DNA of 36,209 nucleotides. Source: DALYLB01 sp046154695. GTDB lineage: Bacteria > Acidobacteriota > Blastocatellia > RBC074. The notes under the pieces are model-generated. The model did not search any database. It saw nothing but the letters and a program-made list of their open reading frames with translations, and had not been told where the DNA came from. Both the position numbers and the translations under genes were made by a program. The stretch lies in assembly GCA_046154695.1 (NCBI GenBank), contig JBJXFI010000330.1, forward strand, positions 1-36,209, read 5' to 3'. Below, piece by piece: positions 34,740-36,209 of this stretch; position 1 is the first letter of the stretch; each line of letters begins with the position of its first letter.

Positions 34740-36003
34740 ACTCCTTTCCTGGTCCCGGTCGCCAGACGGCTTCGAACTTCATCAGGCCGTGAATCACGCC
34801 TTCGGTGACGACATTGAGTTGATAGAGCTGGTTGTGCACGTCGGCCGGATGGCTCCAATCCGGCGCGCCGCACTCGGTGAAGACCTTCAGCGACAAATAA
34901 TAGACGTTGTGGGACAGTTCGAAACTGGGGAGGTGCAATTCGATCGATCCCGTGCCGGCCGTGACGGGCAGGGAGGCGGGATGCGTGTCGAAATTGTTGA
35001 TGCTGCCGATAAAAACGCCGTCATATCGGTGCAGGTCGACAGCGAAGATGGGGGCGGGATAATCGGCGTCCGACTCGAATTCCAGGCGGATCGTCATGGA
35101 TTCGCCGGTTTTGAAGACCCAGGTCGCCTCTCCGCAGGGGTTGATCAACTCGACGCGGGTGAAGCGGATGCGGCCGTCGCCCCATCGCGATCCCGTCAGC
35201 TTCAGTTCGCGGAGAATCGCGTCGTGGTCGGCCGAGCCGATGCCGCCGCCCAGCGCCGTCTGATGCAGCCGCTGGTCTTCGAGTTTGGCGCAGAAGGCCT
35301 GATAGGCCGTGACGACTTCGCGGGCATTGCCGGTCATCGCCACCCGGCCGCTCTCGATCCATAATGCGCTCGTGCAGAATCGCTGCACCAGTCCGGGATC
35401 GTGCGAGACGAAGAGCACGGTCTTCCCCGCCTTGCGGAAATATTCCATGCGATCGAGCGATTTGCGCTGAAAATAGATGTCGCCGACCGAGAGCGCCTCA
35501 TCGACGATCAACACGTCCGGATCGACATGAATCGCCGAGGCGAACGCCAGGCGCATCAGCATCCCCGTCGAATAGGTCTTGACCGGTTGATCGACGAATG
35601 CCTCCAGCTCGGCGAACCGCACGATGACATCCATACGGCGGGCCATCTCCTCCTCGGTGAATCCGAGAATCTGCCCGCTGAGCAGGATGTTCTCCCGGCC
35701 CGTATACTCGGGATTGAATCCGCTGCCGAGTTCGAGCAGCGCCGACACGCGCCCCCCGACGCTCACCTCGCCCGCCGTCGGCTGCAGCACCCCCGCGATG
35801 ATCTGCAGCAGCGTCGTCTTTCCCGCCCCGTTCCGGCCGATGATCCCGACCGCCTCGCCCGTCGGCACCTCCAGGCTCACCCCCTCCAGCGCCCAGAAAT
35901 CACGATGATACTTCCGCCGGCCGCGCAGCAATATCTCCTTCAACCGGCCCGCCGGCGAATCATAGAGACGATAGAGTTTTGAGACGTCTTGTACGGAAAT
36001 CAA
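34732..36003 (-). CDS. Wzt-like ABC transporter ATP-binding protein (polysaccharide export)
   Basis: The 423-residue product has a full ABC ATPase domain: Walker A GRNGAGKTT, signature YSTGMLMRLAF, Walker B VLIVDEALSVGD and switch SHDPG, in the O-antigen/teichoic-acid exporter subgroup (LLELGSGFNPEYTGRENI). A C-terminal domain of about 170 residues (HLPSFELSHNVYYLSL) matches the Wzt carbohydrate-binding jelly-roll, which selects finished glycans. The membrane partner (Wzm) is not in the window. TTG 36003 (ISVQDVSKLY) is the likely start; the open frame extends to TTG 36069 without ATG or GTG, so the start is uncertain. Confidence 0.9.
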   Translation of the reverse strand: MISVQDVSKLYRLYDSPAGRLKEILLRGRRKYHRDFWALEGVSLEVPTGEAVGIIGRNGAGKTTLLQIIAGVLQPTAGEVSVGGRVSALLELGSGFNPEYTGRENILLSGQILGFTEEEMARRMDVIVRFAELEAFVDQPVKTYSTGMLMRLAFASAIHVDPDVLIVDEALSVGDIYFQRKSLDRMEYFRKAGKTVLFVSHDPGLVQRFCTSALWIESGRVAMTGNAREVVTAYQAFCAKLEDQRLHQTALGGGIGSADHDAILRELKLTGSRWGDGRIRFTRVELINPCGEATWVFKTGESMTIRLEFESDADYPAPIFAVDLHRYDGVFIGSINNFDTHPASLPVTAGTGSIELHLPSFELSHNVYYLSLKVFTECGAPDWSHPADVHNQLYQLNVVTEGVIHGLMKFEAVWRPGPGKELP

Positions 36004-36073
36004 AGTGAAAATATCAAGCCGCGGCGATCCTTGCCTTTCCCTGGGGGTGTGATTACAAGTGAGACACAATGCA

Positions 36074-36209
36074 CCCCGACAGGGGCGGCGGAGGGTAGCC
36101 GGCGGTGAAGCGAAGCGGAACCGCCGGAATCGTCCGCCACGAGACGCGCCCCGGCAGGGGCGCAGGATGGGCGCAACGGTCTGCCGCCCCTGCCGGGGCT
36201 TGATGGCTT
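36074..36209. repeat. Dispersed palindromic repeat cluster at right edge (incomplete)
   Basis: Three copies of a GCCCCGGCAGGGGCG-like word occur at 36074-36088, 36148-36162 and, inverted and exact to the second, 36185-36199. Between the first two is a hairpin CCGGCGGT/ACCGCCGG (36099-36106, 36120-36127). No gene is visible. The cluster runs out of the window, so its full extent is unknown. Confidence 0.65.

Overview
The window is high-GC, densely packed bacterial chromosome with no rRNA, tRNA, phage, transposase or CRISPR that I can see. Gene content suggests an Acidobacteriota-type organism, perhaps Blastocatellia. This is an inference from the Ycf48-like propeller protein, short HisG plus HisZ, DUF1343/NamZ, DinB pairs and dispersed palindromic repeats; no phylogenetic marker proves it.

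Layout. 1-5463: tail of a secreted protein, then minus-strand genes for a Ycf48-like beta-propeller, an S41 peptidase-like protein, a CsgG-like/TonB-C protein and an M20 peptidase. 5566-9327: plus-strand secreted repeat-type protein, RNase III and a polytopic membrane protein. 9439-12430: minus-strand CDF metal transporter, FmdE-like zinc protein, NamZ-type muramidase and a small membrane protein. 12598-23566: histidine genes on the minus strand in transcription order hisZ-hisG-hisD-hisC-(DUF433-DUF5615 pair)-hisB-hisH and, about 4 kb further on, hisA. Between hisH and hisA sits a module of a MocR/PdxR regulator (minus) and a divergent plus-strand operon: CMD/AhpD-like protein, PPOx-fold flavoprotein and two DinB proteins. 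23672-28609: thrB, a ThiF/MoeB-type E1 enzyme, a glycine-zipper protein, a CaCA antiporter and a HExxH protein. 28610-29439: a long non-coding gap. 29440-36003: topA, a methyltransferase, two small unknown proteins and a Wzt-like ABC ATPase. The right edge carries dispersed palindromic repeats.

Two observations stand out. (1) The CMD/AhpD-like gene (15218-15760) has an in-frame TGA exactly where the second Cys of the CxxC redox motif belongs. The frame stays open and family-like to the normal C-terminus, its stop overlaps the next start (ATGA), and a 6-bp hairpin with a 5-nt G-containing loop begins 11 nt after the TGA (apical loop 17 nt after it). This is a strong selenoprotein (CxxU) candidate with a bacterial SECIS element. 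(2) The non-coding gap before topA holds two diverged copies, about 295 bp apart, of a roughly 130-nt structured element. Each copy has two hairpins that share the same seven-base loop CCTCAC(A/T), while the stems differ in sequence yet still pair. This looks like an undescribed duplicated structured RNA, or DNA element, of unknown function.

Start codons were moved inward from the longest open frame wherever a signal peptide, family N-terminus or Shine-Dalgarno site argued for it; several remain uncertain and are marked.
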